Shown here in pieces: positions 1-9,550 of a DNA stretch of 64,000 nt. The notes beneath the pieces were generated by a model. It saw only the letters and a program-made list of their open reading frames with translations, was not told the DNA's origin and did not search any database. Made by a program: the position numbers and the translations under genes. This DNA is from Sialis fuliginosa. Lineage: Eukaryota; Arthropoda; Insecta; Megaloptera; Sialidae. Numbering within the stretch: the stretch's first letter is position 1; every line of letters starts with the position of its first letter. The stretch spans positions 23,572,267 to 23,636,266 of the forward strand of contig OY540809.1 in NCBI GenBank assembly GCA_961205875.1, in the 5' to 3' direction.

Positions 1-485
1 TTCAACATTTTTTTCGTAAATGGCTAAACGAATTTTAACAATTCTGACGTTATTTTTTTATTTATAAACGTACATTTTAAGAATATGCTTATTAATTGTT
101 TATAAACAATTGTAAAATTTTTCTACTTACAACAAATGATATATACTGATAATATAATATATACTGATAATACTGACTAAAATTATGTCTTCATAAAAAA
201 TGTCCAATAACATGCTATGAAATTTGACTTTCGAGTGGAAAAAAATATGAAATTATAAACAAATAATATTTTTATAAACAAACCCAATGTTCTTATATTC
301 GAGAGAATATTTCAGCCGGTTATTTTGAAAGTGGCCTAAGTTCGTTTTTCAATTTTTTTTGTTGACTGTAGTTACGTGTATAATTTGAAGTAATCTATCA
401 TAAAAAACAATTTGTGGTTAAATATATTCAAAGTAAAAAAAATTAAACACATTAATTTTCACACTTAATTCAAAATTAAAAACAT
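1..485. other. AT-rich DNA, nothing recognised
   Basis: No coding, RNA or repeat structure could be supported here. The sequence is A/T-rich with poly-A and poly-T runs and no open frame of note. Confidence 0.5.
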
Positions 486-739
486 TATTTTGAAAGTGGT
501 CTAAGTCCACCTCATTATTGAAAATGTAGTTAATTTATCACAATAGCTGAAAAACTAAAGCTTTTTTCAGGATTTTGAGGGGTAAACCCAATGAAGGTAA
601 CAATTTTGACCTTGAGTAGAGGTTTTAAGGTCATTTTGAGGTCAGCTAATTTTTTTAACCTAGTTATCTTTTTCCAGATTCGTATTTTGTAGAAAAATAG
701 AAATAACTTTTGTCTGAAAAGTTTTTTAAAAAACTTCAA
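486..739. repeat. Old dispersed repeat, possible match to 12925-13160
   Basis: The order of short blocks (GAAAAACTAAAG, TTTTCAGGATTTT, TTTTGACCTT, AAGGTCATTTT, CTTTTGTCTG) resembles that at 12925-13160, in the same orientation. The match is diverged and was seen by eye only. An 82-codon open frame on the minus strand (530-778) falls over this repeat and the adjoining hexamer array and is not a gene. Confidence 0.35.
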
Positions 740-785
740 TTTTAACGTTGACGTTAACGTTGACATTGACATTAACATTAATTTA
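740..785. repeat. Degenerate hexamer tandem repeat
   Basis: About seven units of a 6-bp motif alternating between ACGTTG, ACGTTA, ACATTG and ACATTA lie directly before the R1 copy that starts near 786. Confidence 0.7.
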
Positions 786-1047
786 TTATTTTGTAATCAT
801 TAGCAAGTGTCCATCACTGGTTTTACTTTATCCAATACTAGAGAAAAAACATAAACAAAATAAAAGACTATAATTTAAAAAACAAACTATATTTGCGGAC
901 TTTATTAAATAAATTTAATTACCAAAGAGGTACCTACTTATTTTATTAGTAAAATAATTTCATGGGATTTACAAAACGGAAGCCTATCGATCCCAAAAAC
1001 AGTATATCTTGCTCTTAAAGTGGCCAAGACTGGTGCCAGTACTTGAG
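786..1047 (+). repeat. R1 family repeat, 3' part
   Basis: This contains the blocks shared by all R1 copies: AATCATTAGCAAGTGTCCAT, a TTTTACTTTATCCA block, ATTTGCGGACTTT and the terminal AAGACTGGTGCCAGTACTT. The 5' half seen in the copies at 19823 and 44704 is missing. R1 has no coding capacity here and behaves like a non-autonomous DNA element of unknown superfamily. Confidence 0.7.
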
Positions 1048-1552
1048 TGCTTTTAAAATAAGCATACAACAATATTTAAAAAACATTTTCATTTCAGAAA
1101 ACTATACAAAATCCTTTAATTTAAAAATATTTTCCTATACATTAAAAACTATTTTTATAACTAAATTTTTTTGCATGTAAAGTATATTTATAAATCTTTT
1201 TGACTGTTTGATAATAGGTTAAGTTGATTTGGCTTGTGAACAATTCAAATGCTTCACGCCGTTTTTAATATGGTTAACCGCTATTACATTAGACTGTTTC
1301 AGAATTAACGCCCCAGTCGTTTATCTTCGATGCTATTTGCGATTGCTCTGTGATTTTAAACACCCTACCTTTTTATGCTAATTAGACTTTTTTAGCCTTC
1401 CCTATCATGATATATTTTAAATAGAAATCTATATGTTACATCGTTTTTTTAAAGGGTCCTCAGTGTTCAAATAAATGACTTCTTTATTTTATCTAACAGT
1501 AAGAATTTATATATTAGTTCGTATTGTTTATTTTATTCGAAATATATTTATT
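1048..1552. other. AT-rich DNA, nothing recognised
   Basis: No repeat partner in the window and no coding signal were seen. A slightly less AT-rich stretch lies around 1255-1375. Confidence 0.4.
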
Positions 1553-1857
1553 ACTAGCTGTTACCCGCAACTTCGTCCGCGTGGTAATACAGATTTATTT
1601 CTGTTATGATAGTCGATAAAACAGGTTATTTGTTTCACACTTGCACGCTAACTAATTGCGCATATACAAATGTCACACCCATTTTTTCAATCTAATAAAT
1701 TTTCGGGATACAAAGTAGCCTATGTCCTTCCTCATGATCCAAGCTATCTCCCTGCCAAATTTCATCAAGATCGATTCAGTGGTTTAACCTTGAGAAGGTA
1801 ACAAGCAAACAGACAGACAGAGACACTTTCGCATTTATAATATTAGTATGGATTTAA
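1553..1857 (+). mobile_element. R2 SINE-like repeat, near full length
   Basis: The head reads TAGCTGTTACCCGCAACTTC followed by GTCCGCG. The body carries GGGATACAAAGTAGCCTATG and the TTTCATCAAGATCGATTCAG block. The 3' end has GACAGACAGAGACACTTTCG and finishes ATAATATTAGTATGGAT. This layout matches a short dispersed repeat I recall as very common in Lepidoptera. Whether it is a SINE or a LINE 3' end cannot be decided from this window. Related copies lie at 4956, 8944, 17796 and 29512. Confidence 0.75.
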
Positions 1858-2028
1858 TTAATACAATTAAATAAAAATAAAATAATGAATAAAAATTCGA
1901 TCTTGACCCATATAGTTAACTTTGATAGATAAAAATGTATAAAAATCGGTGAAGTTTACAAATTTGTAAAAAAAAAATGTACACCTTCTTATTTTGAAAA
2001 GCATCACTAAACCGCAAAATTAGAGCTT

Positions 2029-2398
2029 TATACAGTTGCATCATTAAATAAAAACACAAATACACGTCCATTTCATTAATTAATTTTATGTCAAGTTTAA
2101 CATATTTAAATACTAAAATTCGGAATATCAAATATTTATTGCCACAAAATTTGTAATAATACAATTTTCAATAGATTACATAATAATTTAATCACACAAA
2201 TATATATGAGTACTACAAATGAAGAGTACTTCTTTCTATCTAGCAAATGAATTTCAAAATATCGATCTTTGTTTGGTCATGGAGAAATGATTTAAATATT
2301 ATAGTCATCAAATGGAAGGAGCCTACTAAGTTTGTGATAACTAAATTTCAATGAAAACTGGACGACCACTTCTGCATTTCATTGTACCTATATAAAAC
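2029..2398 (+). repeat. R8 family repeat
   Basis: It shares long blocks with 17033-17285: AATAAAAACACAAATA, CCATTTCATTAATTAATTTT, ATGGAGAAATGATTTAAATA, GGAGCCTACTAAGTTTGTGA and AAAACTGGACGACCACTTCT. A third, partial copy on the opposite strand is at 61198-61305. The minus-strand open frames over copies 1 and 2 share some peptide sequence only because the DNA is repeated. Confidence 0.7.
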
Positions 2399-2841
2399 GG
2401 AGAACCGTATGTATTTAAAAAACCCACAATCCAATTAATCAATCTACAAATAATTACAGTAGATAATTACTAATTCTATCGGTAAATTTAGTCCGAGTTT
2501 GTGTATAAATTAATCACCTTTGAATTCTAATCAATTATCAGAGAGAAAAAATCCCTAATATATGTCCCAGTCTGAAGCTGAATGAAAGAGATACAATCGT
2601 ATGTATGCAAACATGTTTCATACTAATTTATATGCAGATTTTACTGCTGTACATCAGATGATTCAATTTTGGTATCGATAACATTTATGATGATACTGTT
2701 CCAACAACCTCTTTATATTTACTGTCTGGGATTTTTGGTTCGATTTCATATTCGTTGATTTGTAGTTTACACAGAATTGAATTTTTGTAAAAATAATTAT
2801 AATGTATTGTTTAATTGAAAATGTACACTTTACAAACATAC
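2399..2841. other. AT-rich DNA, nothing recognised
   Basis: No coding, RNA or repeat signal was identified in this interval. Confidence 0.4.
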
Positions 2842-3083
2842 TTGTCCGGTTTTACCAACCAATTTAATGCTCCTTTAGCGCTAAATGCTCATTTGAAGTA
2901 GATTTGATGTATTACTAACGTGATATATTTAGGCTCTCGATGAAAAATGCACATAAAATGCGTTGTAAAAACTTGTGCAGAAAATTAAAAATGTATTTAA
3001 TTAAATGTATTATGCTTGGTTCTGTTAATAATACGAGAGTTAGTTAAAGGAGCATTTAATTAAACTTGGTAATACCGGACGAC
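2842..3083. mobile_element. Short inverted-repeat element (MITE-like)
   Basis: The left arm (about 2843-2882) reads TTGTCCGGTTTTACCAACCA then AATTTAATGCTCCTTTAGC. The right arm (about 3044-3082) is its imperfect reverse complement, ending TACCGGACGAC. A possible 3-bp ACT duplication flanks it, which is too short to trust. No coding capacity. Confidence 0.55.
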
Positions 3084-3220
3084 TATATAATATAGTAGGT
3101 ACTTATAATATCGAAAAAAAATCGAACTCATTTTTTGTTTATGCACTAAGTAAGTTATGATTTAATTTCTTATTTTCTTATATTTGAATTGAATTTTTTA
3201 ATAAAAATTAAAATTTTATG

Positions 3221-3787
3221 TAGGGTCGAACGGGGTAAATATGAAACACCAAAAAAATGGGGTAAAAGTGAAACAAGCTTGCAACTAAAAAACTAATTTA
3301 TTTATAGGAGAATTATAAAAACTAACATCATCATTAAAGGTTTGTTAAAGCGACTTGAAAATATAAATCGCCTAATAAGTGATGTGTCACCCCTACAAAA
3401 TACTCTGTTAGTCGATGTCAAAACGTGTGAATTAAATTTTAATGCTTTCACATAACTTTCTGTATAGCTCAGATATTAATTAAAGTTACAATTTGACATT
3501 GATATGCCACAAAAATAAAGATAAATAAAAAAGATAAATCAAAGTTGCCTTTGTAGCTTTTCTTTTAATTTTTCGAGAAATATTTTCCATTAGAGGCCTG
3601 TTTCACTTTTTCCCTTACCTGTTTCACTTTTTCTCAAATTAGAAGTTAAAAATGAAACACACTTTTTTCATTTTTAAAGTCCGTGTTGTATCGTACAGTT
3701 CAAATGACGTAAGTATTTAAAATGATTATTCATTAGCGCATCTAGTAGAAAAAATTAAAGTATGAATTTGTACCCCATTTGACCCTA
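3221..3787. mobile_element. TA-flanked MITE with GGGTC ends
   Basis: The left end reads TAGGGTCGAACGGGGTA and the right end TACCCCATTTGACCCTA, an imperfect inverted repeat of about 17 bp. TA dinucleotides sit at both outer edges, consistent with a Tc1/mariner-like TA target. The interior has repeated GTTTCACTTTT-like blocks on both strands and no coding frame. Confidence 0.6.
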
Positions 3788-4345
3788 TGAAATATCAATA
3801 AAAAAACGACATGTTTTAGATTTGGTTAAAAATATGTTTTTAATATAGAAAATAGCGTGAAAAGTTGAAATTTTTAAACCTCAGGTCTGCATCTCAAACC
3901 GTTCTCGAGATATAGTCTCTCAAAGTTTTTATTTTTCAAAAACTTTGGAGAAAAATGACCGTACCTTTTGATCCGGTTGTCGGATATGACTTCAGTTGAC
4001 GAATTTGAAATCAGCATGTTAAAATCTATATAATGATTTTTTCGTGATATTTCTTGCATCATATTTAAATTTTTCAATTAATAGGTACATGCAAATACGC
4101 GAATATCCAATTTATTGGCCTATAAATTTTTAGAATAAACAATAAAATCAATTTTATTTTAATTCTGACTTAATTTTGAAAAAAAAAATATAATAAAACT
4201 TTGAGCTCTCAAGAATGGTTTGAGATACAGACCTGCGGTTTAAAAATTTCTATTTTTCACGCCATTTTCTATACAATAAACATACTTTTGATCAGATCGA
4301 AATCCCACAAATTTCATAATTCAAATTTCAACTTTTCATTGAAAT
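3788..4345. mobile_element. Foldback repeat with ~130-bp arms
   Basis: Left arm about 3806-3935 and right arm about 4190-4312 are reverse complements with scattered mismatches. Diagnostic blocks are GCGTGAAAAGTTGAAATTTT and AGGTCTGCATCTCAAACC on the left, with GGTTTGAGATACAGACCTGC and TTTTTCACGCCATTTTC on the right. It abuts the GGGTC element directly. Exact termini and target duplication were not resolved. Confidence 0.6.
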
Positions 4346-4840
4346 ATCAAGGAGCCTAATCCAATTGCAATTAAAACATTATCGCAAAAAAAATAATCAG
4401 GATATTTCAATTTTGCACGAATAAGGGAAAAGACTTTATAATCATACATATGTATATGTATAAGGCTTGGACTATGAACTTTCAAATATAATATACATAT
4501 ATGTAGATATATATATGTACATGTAAACTTGTGTGACATCATAGAATTAATAACTGACGGTAGAGGCTACACAACTAACCTAATCTAACTTATAATTAAA
4601 GACAACGCAAACATCCTATACACAGAACCTTTGTATTCGAACGCATAATCTTTGAATCAATGGTTGTATTCTCCACAGATTCAGTTTAACAACTGCATTT
4701 ACTACATTTCACTCACCAAATTAATCATTTGCTAAATGGCTGTTATATAGTGCATCAATGTTAACTGATATACCTATCTAATAGAAATGTCCTTTTACAT
4801 TATCCTATAAAAGACTTAAAAAACACAACGTAATGAAACA
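4346..4840. other. AT-rich DNA with an AT/TATG low-complexity patch
   Basis: Positions about 4441-4521 hold ATATATG/TATATAC-type simple sequence. Nothing else was recognised, and the 68-codon frame over it is low complexity. Confidence 0.5.
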
Positions 4841-4844
4841 ATTT

Positions 4845-4915
4845 CTATATTGCTCCATTTACGCGCTGGTTTCAAGGAACCAATTAACCGCGTAAATAAA
4901 GGGATTGCTGTATAT
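4845..4915 (-). mobile_element. Solo end of a pogo/Tigger-like element
   Basis: Read on the minus strand from a TA, this begins CAGCAATCCCTTTATTTACG followed by CGGTTAATTGGTTCC. The same terminal sequence occurs at 38276-38335. CAGYAATYCC-type ends with TA targets suggest the pogo branch of Tc1/mariner. The partner end was not found nearby. Confidence 0.5.
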
Positions 4916-4955
4916 TAAAACCGATGTACAATATCACTTCTAGTAATTACTTAAA

Positions 4956-5075
4956 AATATCGTTTTGATAAAATTTGGCAGGGAGATAGTTTGCATCCTG
5001 AGAAAGGACATATGCTTTGTATCCCGAAAAAAATAACAAATTCCACGCGGGCGAAATCACGGGTAACAGCTAGTA
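4956..5075 (-). mobile_element. R2 SINE-like repeat, truncated, minus strand
   Basis: The reverse complement carries AGCTGTTACCCGTGATTTCG, CCCGCGTGGAA, GGGATACAAAG and CTATCTCCCTGCCAAATTTT. It lacks the GACAGACAG tail, so it is truncated at its 3' end. Confidence 0.7.
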
Positions 5076-5146
5076 TAATATATTAAATAGAACGGCATTA
5101 TTATCTATATACAATATACATATATTATAATTTAATATAATTTTTA

Positions 5147-5412
5147 ACGAGCGCATTCGATCCGATGTTACCCAGGGATACAAATTTAATCTGTAATAAA
5201 CCTAGTAAACATTATCGTTAAATATTTACGTGAAGATACCTGTGAAACAATTGTTTTTTTCTGACTTTATTTATACAAAATATCCACAAATTGTACACCT
5301 AAACCTTCCTCGTGAAACACTCCATCCATTAGTGAAAACCGGAAGAAAATATTTTCAGTAGTTACTGAGAAAATCATACGCAGACAGACAGACGCGGCGA
5401 GGGACTTTGTTT
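5147..5412 (+). mobile_element. R4 SINE-like repeat
   Basis: The head GAGCGCATTCGATCCGATGT resembles the GCGCGTTGGACCCGGTGTTA head seen at 29773. Downstream are ATTGTACACCTAAACCTTCC, TCCATTAGTGAAAACCGGAA, TAGTTACTGAGAAAATC, GACAGACAGACGCGGCGAGG and a TTTATAATATGCATAGAT end. Other copies are at 21555, 45694, 60171 and 61745. No coding function. Confidence 0.7.
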
Positions 5413-5578
5413 TATAATATGCATAGATAAATGGATATCACGCCTTTCCAATTAAAAATCCGGATACCATAAACCCTTACATTAACTCCTATTTTAATTA
5501 TACTAAATTCGCAGACAAAAAATTCACCTGCACCAAATCCTAACACATACCTTGAAACATGAATCTTACTATAATATA

Positions 5579-6665
5579 CAGTGGAACCTCGTTAGTACGT
5601 TTTTGAAGGGACCAGGAGGGAAAACACGTACCAACGAGAAAAACGTACTATTCTCTAAAACTAAATTAGTGAGAAATCACTATTTCATAGTGAATATTCA
5701 CTAATTTAAATAGTTAGAAGTGTACCACAACAAATTAGTGACTATTCACTTATTGAATTAGTGAACAGTCACTTCTTAAGCTACGACAGAATCTAAGGAT
5801 TTTATTTTATTTATTTTTGATGTCAAAAAGTGGTACAATCTAAAAAACTAATTTATTACTTAATAAGCATAAATAAATAGAAAATCACCACGCACAATAA
5901 TCTCTTAATCATTCATAACCTAACTTCAATGTCAGTTATGAATTTGTTAATTGTCATAGGCTAATTTATGAAAGAATCAAAATTAATGAAAAACGTTTAT
6001 TACAAACATACTAAAAATTAATTTTTAATAGATTTTTCAAATTTTGTATAAATAAACTTACCTGATTTTTTGTTACAAGGGTCGATCCAGACTATTAAAC
6101 CGGTCTCGCTCCAATCAAATATAAATAAACAATAAACTATGAAACCATTCACACTATAGGCATTGATCAGTTCTCGGTCCAATCTCGCTCCGATACAGCA
6201 TAGTGCAAAGAATATTTTACTGGAGCGTGATCGAAATAGATTGTACCTATAGTGTGAATAGGAACTTCATTTCTCTTTGATCATTCTAGTATTGATTACC
6301 GAGTAAAGCGTGATCTAAACTTGCGAGATAATATAAATACCATAAGATTTGATTGAAGCGAGATCGGACCGAGACCGACCCGAGAGCGGCTCGTTAATGT
6401 AAATATCATAAGATTTGATTGGAGCGATATTGGAGCGAGATCGGATCGAGACCGGCTCAATAGTTTGGATCGATCCTAACTCAATCAAACAAAGCAGTTG
6501 ATTCGTATACGTTGACAAATTGATGTAAGAATAAGAAATTTAAAGTGACTAATTCAATTAGTGAAATAACTACTAATTCAGTTTTAGAGAGTAACGAAAT
6601 ATTTTAACATAGGGTTTTATGGAAGAATGCCAGGACTTAAAAAACGTACTAACGAGGTTCTACTG
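5579..6665. mobile_element. pogo/Tigger-like MITE, 1087 bp, TA target
   Basis: The left terminal repeat starts CAGTGGAACCTCGTTAGTAC and the right end is its reverse complement with one early mismatch, ending AACGAGGTTCTACTG. TA flanks both ends (5577-5578 and 6666-6667). These CAGTRGAACCTCGTTA ends resemble Tigger/pogo-type termini as I remember them. The interior has short inverted TTAGTGA/TCACTAA motifs (about 5665-5780 and 6545-6590) and an independent inverted-repeat insert at about 6078-6478. No transposase frame is visible. Confidence 0.75.
6078..6478. mobile_element. Inverted-repeat element nested in the pogo-like MITE
   Basis: The left arm GGGTCGATCCAGACTATTAA, followed by CCGGTCTCGCTCCAATCAAAT, is matched by a right arm containing AGATTTGATTGGAGCG and ATAGTTTGGATCGATCCT. 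The right side also repeats the ATAAGATTTGATTG(A/G)AGCG unit in direct orientation about 75 bp apart. Boundaries and duplication are uncertain. Confidence 0.5.
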
Positions 6666-6667
6666 TA

Positions 6668-7115
6668 TACAATTGAAGAATTCTCACAGTCGCAGACTTT
6701 CATCCAAAGAAGAATCTTACAGTCTTGAGGTTTCAGATTGAAATCGCTAGATAGCGTATCTGTGCATACATACATACATATGTATATATATACATTTTAT
6801 ACATACTTGTACACAACAAAGACATTAAGAGTTTTAATCAAACCAACTGCAGTTGCGGCGACGCGAGCGTCGTGAGGGGCGGCAGAATGGTGGGGGTAGA
6901 GGAAGGGTATGGGAGGGGAAGTCAACAGCAAAAGCGTATGTATCTCGAATAACAATATTACTACGGTCATAAAATGGAACCCTGGAGGCCGAATATGAAG
7001 ATTCAAGCATACACGAATAGTTTTAATAACTCCCGCTAGGTGGTGCTAACAAAGTTTCAATGTTGAGGTTGCCGCAGTGGACTGTTAAGACTGACCAACA
7101 TATCAAATTGATTTA
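6668..7115. other. Single-copy-looking DNA with a G-rich patch
   Basis: No repeat partner was seen. Positions about 6838-6990 are clearly richer in G+C and purines than the surroundings (CGGCGACGCGAGCGTCGTGA, then GGTGGGGGTAGAGGAAGGG). A CATACATACATATG microsatellite lies at about 6768-6795. A 69-codon minus-strand frame crosses the patch but resembles no protein I know. Confidence 0.4.
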
Positions 7116-7118
7116 TAC

Positions 7119-7330
7119 AGGGTGTTAGAAATAAATCATGTGTGTTGTTACATTTTCTCAAAATGGTGGCACTTGGTTATTTAAATTTTATTCGTGAGGT
7201 TATAAATACTCCTTGAGGTACTGACTACTGACTTCAAAAAAGGAGGAGGTTCTCAATTCGGCAATACATATATTTTTTATGTATGTTCGGGCATAACTCC
7301 GTAATTGTTGACAGAATATATTTTTTAAAT
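7119..7330. repeat. CAGGGTGTTA terminus fragment plus R5 repeat start
   Basis: TACAGGGTGTTAGAAATAA at 7119 looks like a lone TA-linked end of a CAGGGTGT-type DNA element. From about 7214, TGACTTCAAAAAAGGAGGAG, GTTCTCAATTCGGCAATAC and GTATGTTCGGGCATAACTCC form the start of the R5 repeat. Confidence 0.6.
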
Positions 7331-8015
7331 ATGTATATTTATTATTATTATTAAACTAATGATATCTAACTATGATATTAAGAAATTAATAGATATATAT
7401 TTATTTTCGTAAGAAACATACATAGATGCATAGAAAAAAGCAACCAAGCATTTTACAAAATAATTAAGCACATAATACAATAGAACAATAGAATAATTAA
7501 AATAAGTATAATAAATACAATAAAATAGAAAATAATTGAAATAGTTAATTAGGGATTCGTAAATTCTCTAACTGTACAATGATAGTTACTCGACAGCATA
7601 TCCTTCATTGCTTCCTTGAATTACTTCAAGGGCAGATACTACACTAAATAAAATTGTCGTACTTATCAAATTTCAAAAAGTATAATAATATAACAAGATT
7701 TCAATTATTAAAAAAAAAACACACACACAAATATATAAAACAAAACCACGTCGAAAGTAATGCAGCTGTACACTGTAATAAAGTTTTTTTAAATCATTAT
7801 TTCATTTATTTGCTATCCAACATCACCTAGTGTCTTAACAGAGTAACTACTTTTTGAGTTAAAGGTAGTATGCCGTCTCAGAGTACTTTCCCCTACTCCC
7901 AAGGTGAGTTTTATCAGAATCGGACCATGGACTCAAAACGAAAAATAAAAAAATAAAAAGTATATAATAATATAATTAAATTTAACAGTTTTTGAAGTCG
8001 GTGCCAAGCAAATAA
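7331..8015. repeat. AT-rich interior and end of R5-type repeat
   Basis: 7331-7840 is extremely AT-rich with ATT and AATA simple sequence. From about 7840 to 8012 the R5 end is recognisable: TGAGTTTTATCAGAATCGGA, AAAAGTATATAATAATATAA and AACAGTTTTTGAAGTCGGTG. No gene. Confidence 0.5.
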
Positions 8016-8080
8016 ACAACTTATAAGATGAACTTATTAAATATCTCTTCAACATGAAAAAAGTAGTTTTATGTAATATA

Positions 8081-8929
8081 CAGTGCGTTCACGATGAAAG
8101 AAACAAATTCGTTTAAAATTCAGGTAATTATTTTGTGGAAAAACGCTCGGACCCGTCGATTAGTATTTTTAGTTGCGGATTTTTTGACATAAGAAAATTG
8201 TATACAGGCTGTCTCAGAAAAAAAATATGCAGTCATCATTGATTTTTTTAAATGGAACACCCTATATATTATACCATTTTTGAATTGTGCGATAAATTCT
8301 GAACACTTTTTGTACAGCATATTATATCTCTAAAATCAGTGGTTTTTGGAATAATGACGTTTGAAAATTGACATTTTGAAATACACACAAGTCAAATAAA
8401 ATGTTTAAATTGAAAAAATACACCTTGAACATTTTTTTAAAAGCCAACAAAAACATCCTGGTATTGCAAAAAAAAGAAAAAAAGAAGAAAAAAAAAGAAA
8501 AAAAAGGAAAAAAAAAGTTCAATGTTTTTTTCTTTTTGCCATAGGTATCAGGATGTTTTTTGTTCGTTTTTAAAAAAATGTTCAAAGTTTATTTTTTCAA
8601 TTTAAACATTTTATTTGACTTGTGTGTATTTCAAAATGTCAATTTTCAAACGTCATTATTCCGAAAACCACTGATTTTAGAGATATGATATGCTGTACAA
8701 AAAGTGTTCAGAATTTATCGCACAATTCAAAAATGGTATAATATATAGGGTGTTCCATTTTAAAAAATCAATGATGACTGCATATGTTTTTTCTGAGACA
8801 GCCTGTATACAATTTTCTTATGTCAAAAAATCGGCAACTAAAAATACTAATCGACGGGTCCGAGCGTTTTCCCACAAAATAATTACCTGAATTTTAAACG
8901 AATTTGTTCCTTTCATCGTGAACGCACTG
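8081..8929. mobile_element. Long foldback MITE, 849 bp, near-identical 390-bp arms
   Basis: The left arm (8081 to about 8468) and right arm (about 8541-8929) are near-perfect reverse complements with roughly seven substitutions by eye. Ends read CAGTGCGTTCACGATGAAAG. TA dinucleotides flank at 8079-8080 and 8930-8931, pointing to a Tc1/mariner-type TA insertion. The short loop (about 8469-8540) holds an A/G-rich purine tract. The two 66-codon frames at 8120-8320 (minus) and 8690-8890 (plus) are the same arm read twice and are not genes. A transcript across it would fold into a very long hairpin. Confidence 0.85.
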
Positions 8930-8943
8930 TATATTGCATGTAC

Positions 8944-9107
8944 TAGATAGCTGTTAATTTTATCTAATCAATTTTTCGGGATACAAAGTAGCCTATGTCC
9001 TTCTTCAGAATGCAAGCTATCTCTGTCAAATTTCATCAAGATCGGTTCAGCGGTTGAGCCATAAAAAGGTAACAAACAGACATTTGCATTAATAATATTA
9101 GTATGGA
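8944..9107 (+). mobile_element. R2 SINE-like repeat, internally deleted
   Basis: TAGATAGCTGTTAATTTTAT begins it. GGGATACAAAGTAGCCTATG, TTTCATCAAGATCGGTTCAG and the end ATAATATTAGTATGGAGT follow. The head and the GACAGACAG tract are shortened relative to the copy at 1553. Confidence 0.75.
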
Positions 9108-9265
9108 GTATGGATAATATAATTAATTATATTAAAATATTAATTTTTTATAAAACATACATTATTCTATTGTATATTTTCTTTTTCCCTACTTACACCG
9201 TGACAATTATATTCTGATACAACTCTTTATCGATGATGTACCGCTATTATCATTATTTTAGCACG

Positions 9266-9550
9266 ACATTTAAATGCAAATATATCGTGACTGAAGGGTT
9301 AAAATCAAAAGATCATTTAACATTTTTTGTTGCATTTTAGGAGACCTATCTAATGATCCACCACTCAATGGGGTAAGTAAAAAAAAAATGTGAGGTAACT
9401 TTTCAGTCTATGGAAAGGGGGTCCAAAAAAAATTTTTTTTTCATAAATCTTATCTGTTTTTGTGTTATCAGTCTTCGTCCGTATACCAAATTTCATCTTA
9501 ATAGGCTTAAATTTTTTGAGGACGGACATGGCGAAACTATAAGGTTTCCT
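9266..9550 (-). repeat. R6 repeat inside the mariner-type element
   Basis: On the minus strand this matches 43255-43460: TTAAGATGAAATTTGGTATA, then CGGACG, followed by poly-A-rich sequence, the AGGTCTCGTAAAA-like block and GATCTTTTGATTTTAACCCT. The R6 terminal AGGGTTCCGTAG is lost at the junction near 9550. The 140-codon minus-strand frame over it is an accident of the repeat. Confidence 0.7.

Noticed and set aside
8465..8520. Purine tract considered as an independent mirror repeat
   Set aside because: It is the short loop of the foldback MITE and is best explained as low-complexity sequence there.
8120..8890. Two 66-codon frames with near-identical peptides on opposite strands
   Set aside because: They are the two arms of one foldback element read in opposite directions, not a gene pair.
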